Origin: Nocardia sp. MH4
GTDB taxonomy: Bacteria; Actinomycetota; Actinomycetes; Mycobacteriales; Mycobacteriaceae
NCBI RefSeq assembly: GCF_019266065.1
Contig: NZ_LPNR01000128.1
Coordinates: forward strand, 108,448 to 172,447
DNA length: 64,000 nucleotides
Direction of reading: 5' to 3'
Shown here: positions 24,840 to 32,222 of the stretch, piece after piece
How the letters are laid out: the number at the start of each line of letters is the position of its first letter
How positions within the stretch are numbered: position 1 is the first letter of the stretch
The notes under the pieces: model-generated
Seen by the model: only the letters and a program-made list of their open reading frames with translations
What the model was told of the DNA's origin: nothing
Database searches by the model: none
Translations under genes and position numbers: made by a program

Positions 24840-26050
24840 AGCACGACCTCCTGTTCGTCAGCAAGGTTGGTCAAGTCGGCGAGTTCGGCGACCAAGGGCG
24901 CGTATTCGAGCCGGCGGGTCAGCCAGTCGGTGAACCGCTCCCAGTCCCACCCGCCGGCGTGGATCTGGGGGATGGTGAGGTCGGCGGTGTAGCGGATCGA
25001 GGCCTCGGTGAACGCCAATGCCGCCTGCACCGCGCGGGTTTCGAGAGAGCTGGCGAAAACCCGCAGTTCGAGGGTGTCGCGGGGGTGGGGGTTGATCGCC
25101 TGATACCGCGGCAACCCGACCGCGTTGCGGCAGCCTTTCGCGAGGTATTTCGCCCGAGCGCGGGTGTTGGGTTCAAAGGGGGCGTAGCGGCTGACGCGTC
25201 GGGCCAACATCGAGACCTGGTCCTGGTTGCGATAGACCAATTTCATCCACCGGTAGATGTGGGCGGGCCCGGTGAACCCGGTCCGGGAAGCGTGGACATG
25301 GAGACCGACACTGTCGTCGGTTTCGCACCCCATCCGGGCGAGCTTGTCGAGGAGCTGCCAGGGGAACTCGGTCAGGGCGTATTGGTAGGTCATCGGGTGG
25401 CACACGATCTCGAAACCCGATGGCCGGATCGAGGAATCACGCTTCAAATACCCGAGCGAACCGAGCGCATCGGTCGCGGTAGCGATCGCGTCGTCGAAGC
25501 GATCCTCGGGCACGATGACTTCCAGTTCCAGCCCGAGGAACAGCGGCCCGGTGCCGTGGAAGATCGGATCGGGCCGGTAGGAGTAGTTCCACAACGCGTG
25601 CGGATCAGCGCAACGATCGCAGCCGCGGCGCCCGGCGATCAGCGTGCCGCAGTCCCGGCACGAGCGCTGCAACTGTGCGCACGCTGGGCAGGCGCGTTGG
25701 TTGCCGACGACGTAGCGGCTGTGCAGGGTGTAGCGCTCGCATTGGAAGCACTGGTCATAGAGCTGGTGTGCGCAGATCCCGCACACGAACCCACCGGTAT
25801 CGACCGGCAACCGGGTGAACGTGACCGCCGAACACGACCCGCACGGGTGCAACCTGGACACGCAGATCGAACACAGCTGTCCTGCTTCGGCGGTCTCGGT
25901 CAGGGCGATCGAGCGGGCACCGCAGCGGTAGCACTGTCCGCAGGTCAGCACGCAGCGTTGGCAGACGCGTCCGCCGTCGATGTCGACGTGGATGTCGGGC
26001 TCACGGGATCGACAGATCCCACACGGGTCGAGCAAACCAAGTTCGGGCAC
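24827..26050 (-). CDS. zinc-finger amidoligase, copy 2
   Basis: 407 residues, with the same architecture as copy 1. The N-terminal 160 residues carry about ten CxxC pairs (CGIC, CQRC, CYRC, CSIC, CGSC, CGIC, CFQC, CPAC, CRDC, CDRC). Then come the ligase marks: FLGLELEVIVPED, KRDSSI, FEIVCHPMTY, VGLHVHASR, HIYRWMKLVYRNQDQV and HPRDTLELRVFASSLE. The Glu, Asp, His and Arg residues expected for metal and ATP binding are all present. It starts with GTG at 26050. Sequence divergence from copy 1 is large outside the motifs, so the duplication is old or the two modules act on different targets. Confidence 0.85.
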   Translation of the reverse strand: MPELGLLDPCGICRSREPDIHVDIDGGRVCQRCVLTCGQCYRCGARSIALTETAEAGQLCSICVSRLHPCGSCSAVTFTRLPVDTGGFVCGICAHQLYDQCFQCERYTLHSRYVVGNQRACPACAQLQRSCRDCGTLIAGRRGCDRCADPHALWNYSYRPDPIFHGTGPLFLGLELEVIVPEDRFDDAIATATDALGSLGYLKRDSSIRPSGFEIVCHPMTYQYALTEFPWQLLDKLARMGCETDDSVGLHVHASRTGFTGPAHIYRWMKLVYRNQDQVSMLARRVSRYAPFEPNTRARAKYLAKGCRNAVGLPRYQAINPHPRDTLELRVFASSLETRAVQAALAFTEASIRYTADLTIPQIHAGGWDWERFTDWLTRRLEYAPLVAELADLTNLADEQEVVLCAS

Positions 26051-26072
26051 AGCAAATAACCCCTTCCGGAAA

Positions 26073-26116
26073 ACGACGAACGCCGCACCCGAAACCCGGG
26101 ATGCGGCGCGAAAATT
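26073..26116 (-). terminator. leader hairpin before amidoligase copy 2
   Basis: On the minus strand CGCCGCATCCCG pairs with CGGGTGCGGCG across GGTTT, followed by TTCGTCGTTTTCCGGAAGG and then the start at 26050. The T-rich tract is nearly identical to that before the gene at 23969. It separates the amidoligase operon from the upstream gene ending at 26142. Confidence 0.6.
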
Positions 26117-26141
26117 CAGGACGAAAAGGCGGAGGCGCAGG

Positions 26142-26717
26142 TCAGGCGGCTCGCGCGGACGTAAAGCGGCAGTCGGCCGGTTCGCCGAGGTGGCGGCCCT
26201 CGCAGGCGACGAGCGTCAGCACCCGTGAGGGCTTCGCGAGCTTGCGACGGGCGATGGCTTCGAAGTCATCGATCCCGCTGGTATTGATGGCTTCGTAGTG
26301 CCCGTCAAGGTCCTCGATCGGCCCGCCTAGGTCGGGCAGTCCTGCTTGGCGCCACATTCGTAAGTACAGGCCGAACGCGGTGGTGTTCAACGGCGTTACG
26401 AGGCTGGCACGCATCAGCAACAGCACGACCTCGACCGAGGTCCCGGGCTTGGTCGAGACTCCGGTCGCGACCCGCTCGATGAGCTCCCGGGCATGGGCTC
26501 GGTAGACGAACTCGGTGGCCATTCGTTCGTGAGTCGCGGTCAACAACGAAAAGCTGTGGTGCATCACGTCAGCCACGTCGGGATGTCGCTGTTGTGCTCG
26601 ACTGATCTCGTCTTCGGCCCAGTCTTGCTGCGTGAGAGTCGTTGTGAGGGTCCTGATGAACTCTGGTCCGGCAATCTCGCGGAGTGCCAGCTCGATCCTG
26701 TTGAGTGCATCGGTCAT
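26142..26717 (-). CDS. hypothetical protein, 191 aa
   Basis: A mostly helical soluble protein (LNRIELALREIAGPEFIRTL, MHHSFSLLTATHERMATEFV, GHYEAINTSGIDDFEAIARR). One Cys pair only near the end (CEGRHL and CRFTS). I do not recognise it. It is the first gene of the minus-strand run that continues into the amidoligase modules and may be co-transcribed through the leader hairpin. Confidence 0.65.
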   Translation of the reverse strand: MTDALNRIELALREIAGPEFIRTLTTTLTQQDWAEDEISRAQQRHPDVADVMHHSFSLLTATHERMATEFVYRAHARELIERVATGVSTKPGTSVEVVLLLMRASLVTPLNTTAFGLYLRMWRQAGLPDLGGPIEDLDGHYEAINTSGIDDFEAIARRKLAKPSRVLTLVACEGRHLGEPADCRFTSARAA

Positions 26718-26947
26718 TGGTGTCCGTTCTGTGCAATCGGTGCCACGGGTGAACGCTCATGTGGGGGTGCGGCGCGAAGACCGCTGGGTCCGACCCGCCG
26801 CAACGTGCGACATTCAGCGGATCACCGTTTCGACTGAGAGATGTTGTGGCAGATGTGGTTCCCTTCACAGCACTGGCAAGCCCCGCTGGCGGAGGCGTAG
26901 TCTGAAAGTGGAAGAGCCGCTGGTCGGGCCATTCTCAGGAGATTGAG

Positions 26948-27472
26948 ATGCCTACTGGCAAACAACGACGGTCCAAGCGCGATCCCGAATTGAGTCGGCG
27001 TTTGGACGAGGTCCATAACGTGATGAAGGTTCGGCGTGACGAAGCCGAACGTCGCGAGGCCGCCATGATGGACGCGGTCCAGGTCTACCTGCGCGCTGCC
27101 GGATCGATCCGCCGGTGCACCGGGGTACATGATCAGCGCGTTAGTGAGCTACGCAAACGGATCGAACAGCTGGAAAGCGAGCACGAGGCAGAAGTTGCTC
27201 GATGGCTCGGTCAGCAAGCGGGCGCTGTGGCGGAGATACGCGACTTGGGGGAGTCCGATGACAGCATCGGTGAACTGCTCGAATTGACCAACAAACAAGT
27301 GCGACAACTGATGGCCTCGGCCCGAGCCTCCGACAGGGCAGCGAACAATCCTAAGCTGCGTGATCGCGGTCGACTCCCCGGATTGGCCCAGGAACCTGGA
27401 CGGCCAGAGGCTCAGAGGGAACCGCAGGTCATGCCAAACGCTGATGAATCGGACGGTCAGAGTTTGGCGTAG
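26948..27472 (+). CDS. coiled-coil hypothetical protein, 174 aa
   Basis: AGGAG lies 6 bases before the ATG. Residues 15-80 are charged and heptad-like (RLDEVHNVMKVRRDEAERRE, then RVSELRKRIEQLESEHEAEV), a coiled coil. Residues 100-130 contain SDDSIGELLELTNKQVRQLM, which could be an HTH. The tail is polar. Proteins of this type occur on actinomycete plasmids and phages, but I cannot name a family. It is divergent from the 26717 gene and converges with 27457-28074, overlapping by 16 bases. Confidence 0.6.
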   Translation: MPTGKQRRSKRDPELSRRLDEVHNVMKVRRDEAERREAAMMDAVQVYLRAAGSIRRCTGVHDQRVSELRKRIEQLESEHEAEVARWLGQQAGAVAEIRDLGESDDSIGELLELTNKQVRQLMASARASDRAANNPKLRDRGRLPGLAQEPGRPEAQREPQVMPNADESDGQSLA

Positions 27473-28074
27473 CCGCCGGTGTTCCAGACATGCCAACGGA
27501 ATTGGCTTGGTGCGAGGGCGACCCGGTAGGGGATGCCGGGTTCTGTTGGGTATGGCCAGTAGGCGACACCGCATCGGTGGCAGTAGTAGGCGTGGCTCCA
27601 GACACCGCGCGCGCGGTTGTGCCCGGCATCGACCTTGCCGTTGCGGCGGGCACGCTTGAACGCGACGGTCAAGATCGCTACAACCGGGATAGACAGCACG
27701 ATTGGAAACAGATAGAGGCCCAGCAGCGAGGCCATCATCCGGATCGGATTGGATGGCAACGGATCCATGGTCAACCCGATACTGCAGAAGCCGAACATGA
27801 TCAGGACGAAGAACATCAGGACCGTGCCTAGGGCGGACAGCGGGCCCGCCGATGGCAGAACTGGTCGCCACGCCAAGCTTCTGGCTAGGGCGGAGCTGTG
27901 GCTGAACTCGTGGGTAGAGGTACCGATGATGGGGACAGTTCCTCCCAGGGCGACGCCGAACCCGGCATGCATGCCGGTGCTGTAGCCGCTGTGCGTTCCC
28001 TCCGACATGGCGGCGGGCACGCTCTGGACCAAGTCGATACTTTGGCATTGCGGGCAGCTGATATCGAAGTTCAC
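27457..28074 (-). CDS. zinc-ribbon membrane protein, 205 aa
   Basis: A GTG at 28074 with GGGGGA upstream is the best start. The N-terminus begins with a half ribbon (NFDISCPQCQSIDLVQS). A Gly-rich segment follows. Two hydrophobic helices sit near residues 95-155 (ALGTVLMFFVLIMFGFCSIG and ASLLGLYLFPIVLSIPVVAI). The C-terminus has a second ribbon (YYCHRCGVAYWP). The layout suggests a membrane protein with cytoplasmic zinc ribbons. The function is unknown. It lies between the coiled-coil gene and the DUF2637 gene. Confidence 0.6.
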   Translation of the reverse strand: MNFDISCPQCQSIDLVQSVPAAMSEGTHSGYSTGMHAGFGVALGGTVPIIGTSTHEFSHSSALARSLAWRPVLPSAGPLSALGTVLMFFVLIMFGFCSIGLTMDPLPSNPIRMMASLLGLYLFPIVLSIPVVAILTVAFKRARRNGKVDAGHNRARGVWSHAYYCHRCGVAYWPYPTEPGIPYRVALAPSQFRWHVWNTGGYAKL

Positions 28075-28215
28075 TGGTCCCCCAAGGACGTGGGTTTCGC
28101 TGGAGTTAGTACACGAGAGGTGGTGCCTGGCAACGAACCGTGCATCGATCCAACACCGGATGGCCTCAAACTGTCGATGTGTCCTGGCCCACATCGGCAT
28201 AGTTTCGGGCGGGGT

Positions 28216-29095
28216 GTGCGCATGTTGAAACATTGTCTGGCCCAACCCGTCATAGGTGTTCTCCGTGCGCACGATCGCTGTCAGGGTGCGCACGCACAGT
28301 CGGCGGCCCAACCTCGGCGTGTGCACGGTCGGTGGCTGCGTGCGCACGCAACCGCTCGGCGTCGCGCAGGATACGGCTGACCGCCGAGCGGCTACATTCG
28401 AGCTCGCGAGAGATACGACTGGCATTCCACTCGTCGACATAGCGGTGTGTGAGAACTGTGGTGACAGTGCCGCGATCGCGCCGCCCGCCGGGATCTTGTT
28501 CGCAGATCAATGCTGCCAACACGTCGAGGTCGGGGCGTTTGTCCGCAGGTTGTTCGGCGGCGGCGTCCTCGATGGGCTCGGTGGCGGCTGGCTGTGGAGC
28601 CGGTAGTGTGACGGGCGCGCTGCGAGATTCGGGTAGTTCGGGTGTGGGCTGTGGTGCTGGGGCTGGAGTTACCGACTCGGTGTCGGTGTCAGGCTGCTGA
28701 GTGTGAGCCAACGTCAACAGGGCCAGAGAACTTTGCGTCATGCTCCCCTCCACTATGAGCGGCCAAAGCCATGCTTCGGCGGCGGGCACACCTGCGGTGA
28801 TCGCCAAAGCGCGCAGCGCGGTGAACGACAGCCAGAACGCGCCACCGGCGATGACCACGGTCAGCGCGGTCGCAGCGCGTCGCGCAGTAGGGGAGGCGGT
28901 GTGCGCACGGGTGAGCAGGGCGACGCCGTGCACCGCGGCCAGCAAGGCCAGGGGCGGGATGACAGCGACGGTGGCCGCGACTGCTGGCAAGACGGTCGTA
29001 TGGAGGACGGCTTGGGTTGCGTTGCCGACCACGCTGACTCCGGCGGCGATGCAGAGCTCGGTCCAGAAGAAGACGTGCGCACGGTCCATGCGCAC
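28216..29095. repeat. cluster of palindromic octamer GTGCGCAC
   Basis: Exact GTGCGCAC copies lie at 28265-28272, 28286-28293, 28340-28347, 28901-28908 and 29075-29082. One-mismatch copies are at 28216-28223 and 29088-29095. Most copies fall inside the DUF2637 gene, where they encode repeated Arg-Ala-His (RAH). The octamer is a perfect palindrome. It could be a recognition site for the HTH in the same protein or for a transfer ATPase. Confidence 0.6.
28250..29089 (-). CDS. DUF2637 domain protein with C-terminal HTH
   Basis: About 279 residues. The first 130 form four hydrophobic helices with VVGNATQAVLHTTV, VIPPLALLAAVHGVALL, VIAGGAFWLSFTALRAL and EAWLWPLIVEGSM, the DUF2637 layout found on actinomycete plasmids and ICEs, related to spread proteins. 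A Pro-rich linker follows. Then RDRGTVTTVLTHRYVDEW and ISRELECSRSAVSRILRDAE form an HTH. The tail repeats RAH several times, encoded by the octamer GTGCGCAC. Start at 29089 (MDRAHVFF) is chosen because the membrane domain begins there; an ATG at 29161 is an alternative. Confidence 0.8.
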   Translation of the reverse strand: MDRAHVFFWTELCIAAGVSVVGNATQAVLHTTVLPAVAATVAVIPPLALLAAVHGVALLTRAHTASPTARRAATALTVVIAGGAFWLSFTALRALAITAGVPAAEAWLWPLIVEGSMTQSSLALLTLAHTQQPDTDTESVTPAPAPQPTPELPESRSAPVTLPAPQPAATEPIEDAAAEQPADKRPDLDVLAALICEQDPGGRRDRGTVTTVLTHRYVDEWNASRISRELECSRSAVSRILRDAERLRAHAATDRAHAEVGPPTVRAHPDSDRAHGEHL

Positions 29096-29260
29096 GTCTT
29101 CGCTCGTAGTCGGCTGAGTTCGGGTAGATCGTGGTGATGCAGGCTGCATGGCTGGTCCCATCGTTCGGGGTGTTGATGGTCAGGACATTGCGGCGATCGG
29201 ATGTGCCACGCGGTGGCTGACGGGACGGGTCAACACGGCGCGCGGCATCCAGCCACAATG

Positions 29261-29299
29261 CAACCGCTAAATGGTTGCCAACCGATTTGCGGTTGCATA
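29261..29299. promoter_or_regulatory. palindrome with GGTTGC repeats, possible operator
   Basis: TGCAACCGC at 29261-29269 pairs with GCGGTTGCA at 29291-29299. Inner GGTTG and CAACC also pair. A further GGTTGC follows at about 29319. It lies in the 283-bp gap between the divergent DUF2637 and HTH genes. It is probably a regulatory site of the HTH protein at 29373 or a plasmid control element. Confidence 0.45.
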
Positions 29300-29372
29300 C
29301 CGTTGTGTGGGTCGCACCGGTTGCCCGTGATCACTGGGTCGGTTCTGCCTCTACCGTCAAGGAGTGTTCTCG

Positions 29373-29828
29373 ATGACCGATAGCAATACCGCCGCCGTCG
29401 CCGACCAGCTGGCAGGTGCCCTGGACAACTACATCGTCGGAGCGCTCGAAGCGATCGGAGCTCTCGACCTCGCCGATATGACGCGAGAACGCATCGCCGA
29501 GACCGCCCCCACCCTGGCGGCGTCGCTGTGTAGCGACGATGATGAGGTCGCCGCGCAGACCGTGATCGACCTCGCTGGCGTCGCCTGGCCTGAAGAGCCT
29601 GAGCCGGTGTGGTGGCGAACACCGGTCGGGCGCATGGTGGGCCGCTCGGTCGGCAGGGACGACACCGAGTCGGTGTCGTACTCGGTGGCCGCGGCGATGC
29701 TGGGAGTCGCCACCGGCACAGTGAAATCGATGATGGCGCGTGAGCGCACCGACCTGGATCGCCACCCCGACGGCGGCTTGACCCGAGCGTCGGTGCTGGC
29801 GCGTATCGCCCGCCTCGACCGGCCGTGA
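29373..29828 (+). CDS. HTH protein, possibly excisionase-like, 151 aa
   Basis: The ATG at 29373 has AAGGAG 8 bases upstream. The first 90 residues are acidic and helical (ADQLAGALDNYIVGALEAIG). The C-terminal 50 hold an HTH of the MerR/excisionase kind: SVSYSVAAAMLGVATGTVKS followed by DRHPDGGLTRASVLARIARL. It lies next to the attachment site and the integrase, so an excision-control role is plausible. A second HTH coding stretch continues in the +1 frame directly after the stop. Confidence 0.65.
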   Translation: MTDSNTAAVADQLAGALDNYIVGALEAIGALDLADMTRERIAETAPTLAASLCSDDDEVAAQTVIDLAGVAWPEEPEPVWWRTPVGRMVGRSVGRDDTESVSYSVAAAMLGVATGTVKSMMARERTDLDRHPDGGLTRASVLARIARLDRP

Positions 29829-30042
29829 CCAGCTTCCGATTCAGGCCGCGCGGGCGCTCGGGGTTTCCCGAAACTTGGTGCGGGCGAGGCTTGCTGAGCT
29901 CGGCGGAATCGGGCATCCCAATGCGTCACGTGATGCTCGGCGTCGGGAGTGGGACCGCAAGGCGCTCCCCACTATGTCACCACTAATTCAGCTGGGCGGC
30001 CCGTTGCTGACCGTTGTCCATCGTTGTCGAAAGTTGTCGTAG
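29821..30042 (+). pseudogene. HTH-coding fragment in +1 frame after the HTH gene
   Basis: Open from 29821 to a TAG at 30042 with no good start codon. It encodes LPIQAARALGVSRNLVRARL, then AELGGIGHPNASRDARRREW and DRKALPTM, a clean HTH pattern. Relative to the upstream gene it needs a +1 shift. Either one base was gained and the upstream gene was longer, or a programmed shift joins them. The 3' end overlaps a direct repeat of the attachment region. Confidence 0.4.
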
Positions 30043-30237
30043 CCAGTGCGTTTCACCAGGTAGGAGCGCAAATCAGTTGTCCGATTTGTTGTTTGGAGTT
30101 GTCTATGGTAGCCCGTCTCGCCTGTATCGAGAAGGTCAGGGGTTCGATTCCCCTTAGCTCCACATATGCGCAGTTCAGGCCATGTTTTTGGTCTGATTTG
30201 CGGGCTATGTGGTCACCAGTAAGTCCCCACTAATTCA
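29980..30237. other. attachment-site region with flanking 11-bp direct repeats
   Basis: CCACTAATTCA occurs at 29980-29990 and again at 30227-30237, both beside CAC(C)A-type runs. Between them lies the tRNA-Ala 3' end sequence (30134-30162). Direct repeats on both sides of a core resemble integrase arm sites, P and P'. The integrase gene begins 147 bases to the right of the core. Confidence 0.55.
30134..30162 (+). other. tRNA-Ala 3'-end sequence, likely att core
   Basis: A T-arm (AGGGG-TTCGATT-CCCCT) followed by TAGCTCC and A is the 3' end of a tRNA. TAGCTCC pairs with GGGGCTA through a G3-U70 wobble, the mark of tRNA-Ala. A complete tRNA is not present: the bases upstream give only a poor D-arm and a non-T residue at position 33. 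Integrases of actinobacterial elements often use such 3' ends, so this is read as attP, attL or attR. Confidence 0.65.
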
Positions 30238-30308
30238 AGTGGCGAGTGTCCGGCGGGGTTCGAGTTGGGCAGCGTATTTCGAACGGATTCGCGAGCGGTC
30301 TGAATCCG

Positions 30309-31628
30309 TTATCCGGTCACCGCTCGGTTGAGGACATCGGCGGCGGCCTTGTGTGGGCGTCCACGTGCCATGTAGTGGCGTTGGGTCATGGCAGGGTCGA
30401 CGTGGCCGAGGACATCGGCAGTGACACGGGCCGACAGGCCGGCGTCGTCGAGGATGGTGGCCACGGCGTGGCGGAAACTGTGTGGGGTGATGTCCTCGGC
30501 GAATCCGAGGGCTTCACGGACTCGCTGCCAGCCGTGTCCGACGTTTTGCGGGTCACGCAATGTCCCCACGGCTGAGGGGAATACCAGGTCCAGCACTTCG
30601 ATTCCGGGGTCCGGCGGAGAAGCCGGTCGGCGGTTCGCCACCGCGGCTTTGCGGCGTTTGAGCATTTCCACCGCGAACTCGGGTACTGCGATGGTGCCGG
30701 TCCGGTTCTTCGGGTCGTCTTTCCTGGTGACCCGGACCAGTCCTTTGCCTGCGACGCGGACGAGTTTTCCGGTGGGGCGCAGGGTCGCGGCGTCGAGGTC
30801 GATGTCGGTCCACAGCAAGGCGAGCATCTGGGAGCGGCGCAGGCCGGTGGCGGCGTAGAGGGTGATGACGTCGGCGAGGTCGGCGCTCTCGCAGTACGCA
30901 GCGACGGTCGGTGGGGTGTAGGCCTTGACGGGTGTGCCGCGTTCTCGTTCGGCTTTGGCGAGCTGTCGCGGGCACGGGATCTGGGAGGTCCGGACGGCGG
31001 AGAGGATGAACCGCAGTTCGTCGGTGGTGAGGTCGCCGGCCCCGCCGGTGCGGCCTTTGGCTTCGATATTTTTCGGCATCTGGACCTCGCGGACCGGGTT
31101 GACTTCGAGGGGGCTGGTGCGGACGGCGTAGCGGAACATCCCGGAGAGCACGATGCGCCCGGTGCGCATGTTCGAAGGGCCCCTGGCCTTTCCGACTTCG
31201 GTGAGGAAGGTTTCGATGGCTGAGGTGGTGACTTCGAACAGGCGCCGGTCACCGAAGGCGGTGTTGAACATTTTGGCGACTTCGTCGTAGCGGGCGATGG
31301 TGTTTGTGGTGCGGTCTTGTGCGATGAGGCTCGCGCGGTAGCGGACCCAGAGGTCGCGCACGGTCATGGATGTGGACAGTTCCCCGCCGAGGCCGACGGT
31401 GATGACGGCTGCGGCTGCCATGACGGCGTCGAGGGCTCGTTGGCCGGTGCGGTCGGGGATCGGGCGGTGGCGGGAGTCGAGTTTGGTCGGGGAGACACGC
31501 ATGAGCTCTCGGCGTTTTCCGGAGGAGTCGCGGACCCGGACGCGGGCTTTCCAGTGCCCGGGAGCGAGTTCGGTGAGCATCGGTTTGCCGGGGACCCCGA
31601 GGGGCCGGGGTGGTCTACCGCGGGTCAT
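30309..31628 (-). CDS. int: phage-type tyrosine integrase
   Basis: 439 residues from ATG 31628 (MTRGRPPRPLGVPG). The N-terminal AP2-like arm domain is followed by a SAM-like core domain (SMTVRDLWVRYRASLI). The catalytic domain has YAATGLRRSQMLALLW (first Arg), TPHSFRHAVATIL (His-x-x-Arg), VLGHVDPAMTQRHY and the Tyr nucleophile in RHYMARG. A Lys is present in VTRKDDPKNRTG. The gene reads toward the tRNA-Ala-type attachment site, as expected for an ICE or prophage integrase. It is unrelated in detail to the tandem recombinases at 7.9-11.7 kb. Confidence 0.92.
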   Translation of the reverse strand: MTRGRPPRPLGVPGKPMLTELAPGHWKARVRVRDSSGKRRELMRVSPTKLDSRHRPIPDRTGQRALDAVMAAAAVITVGLGGELSTSMTVRDLWVRYRASLIAQDRTTNTIARYDEVAKMFNTAFGDRRLFEVTTSAIETFLTEVGKARGPSNMRTGRIVLSGMFRYAVRTSPLEVNPVREVQMPKNIEAKGRTGGAGDLTTDELRFILSAVRTSQIPCPRQLAKAERERGTPVKAYTPPTVAAYCESADLADVITLYAATGLRRSQMLALLWTDIDLDAATLRPTGKLVRVAGKGLVRVTRKDDPKNRTGTIAVPEFAVEMLKRRKAAVANRRPASPPDPGIEVLDLVFPSAVGTLRDPQNVGHGWQRVREALGFAEDITPHSFRHAVATILDDAGLSARVTADVLGHVDPAMTQRHYMARGRPHKAAADVLNRAVTG

Positions 31629-32039
31629 GGGTACACCGATTGAGTCGGTTGTTGTGGGTGGCGGCTGTCTTGGTGTGGTGTGGCAACGAAATCCCTTTCC
31701 GTTCGGTGAGTTGGGGAGTCGGCGTCGTCTGCGGGTGGAGTTCGGGGTTCGACCTCGCGCAGTGCGCGTCGAGCACGCGGCGTCGGTCCACGTGACCTGT
31801 GTCTGGGGAGGCGACTTTTCTGAATGCGCAGCTCTAGCGGCTGCTGCGACCATTACGGTGGCGGCGGCGGTCGACCGTGTGGAGGATTGCTATGTCGCGC
31901 GAGAGGCGCCATGACCGTCTACCTGGCCCTGAACTAGCGCACCGGGCCCTGATTCGGCGTCGTCGAGTAAGTCCATCTCGGCGACGGCGACTGCCAGACT
32001 TGTCACCCCGCCTACGAACTGTTCGGTGTGCGCGTCGAC
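31629..32039. other. 411-bp region without a recognisable gene
   Basis: Several short open frames exist on both strands, but none has protein-like composition or a ribosome site. The region lies between the integrase start and the relic CRISPR repeats. It presumably holds the integrase promoter. Confidence 0.5.
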
Positions 32040-32189
32040 GGCCACCCCTCGCGAGCGAGGATGAAGCCTCCCGATCGAGCTGCGGCACCTTTGCGTATGC
32101 GTGCTCCCCGGGCGCGCGGAATGAAGCCAGGGTGGGGGAGGTGCAGCTGTCCGGCCTACAGTGCTCCCCGCCCGAGCGGGGATGAAGCC
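32040..32189 (+). CRISPR. relic type I-E-like CRISPR array, three repeats
   Basis: The best repeat is 32161-32189 (29 bp: GTGCTCCCCGCCCGAG then CGGGGATGAAGCC). The second, 32101-32128, is 28 bp with one base lost. The first, 32040-32068, matches at 23 of 29 positions. Both spacers (32069-32100 and 32129-32160) are exactly 32 bp. GTGCTCCCCGC...GCGGGGATGA is the classic actinobacterial type I-E repeat. A further 32 bases (32190-32221) could be a third spacer, cut off by the repeat-rich element that begins at 32223. No cas gene is visible, so the array is probably dead. Confidence 0.8.
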
Positions 32190-32222
32190 ACCGCCGGCCC
32201 CATTACAGGCAAGTCATGAGAC

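Noticed and set aside
30095..30162. Complete tRNA gene
   Set aside because: The acceptor ends can pair, but the D-arm is degenerate and the anticodon loop lacks T33. Only the 3' half looks genuine.
31909..31935. Start of a cas6e gene next to the CRISPR repeats (MTVYLALN then stop)
   Set aside because: Eight codons only, followed by stops in frame; the resemblance to Cas6e N-termini is too short to use.
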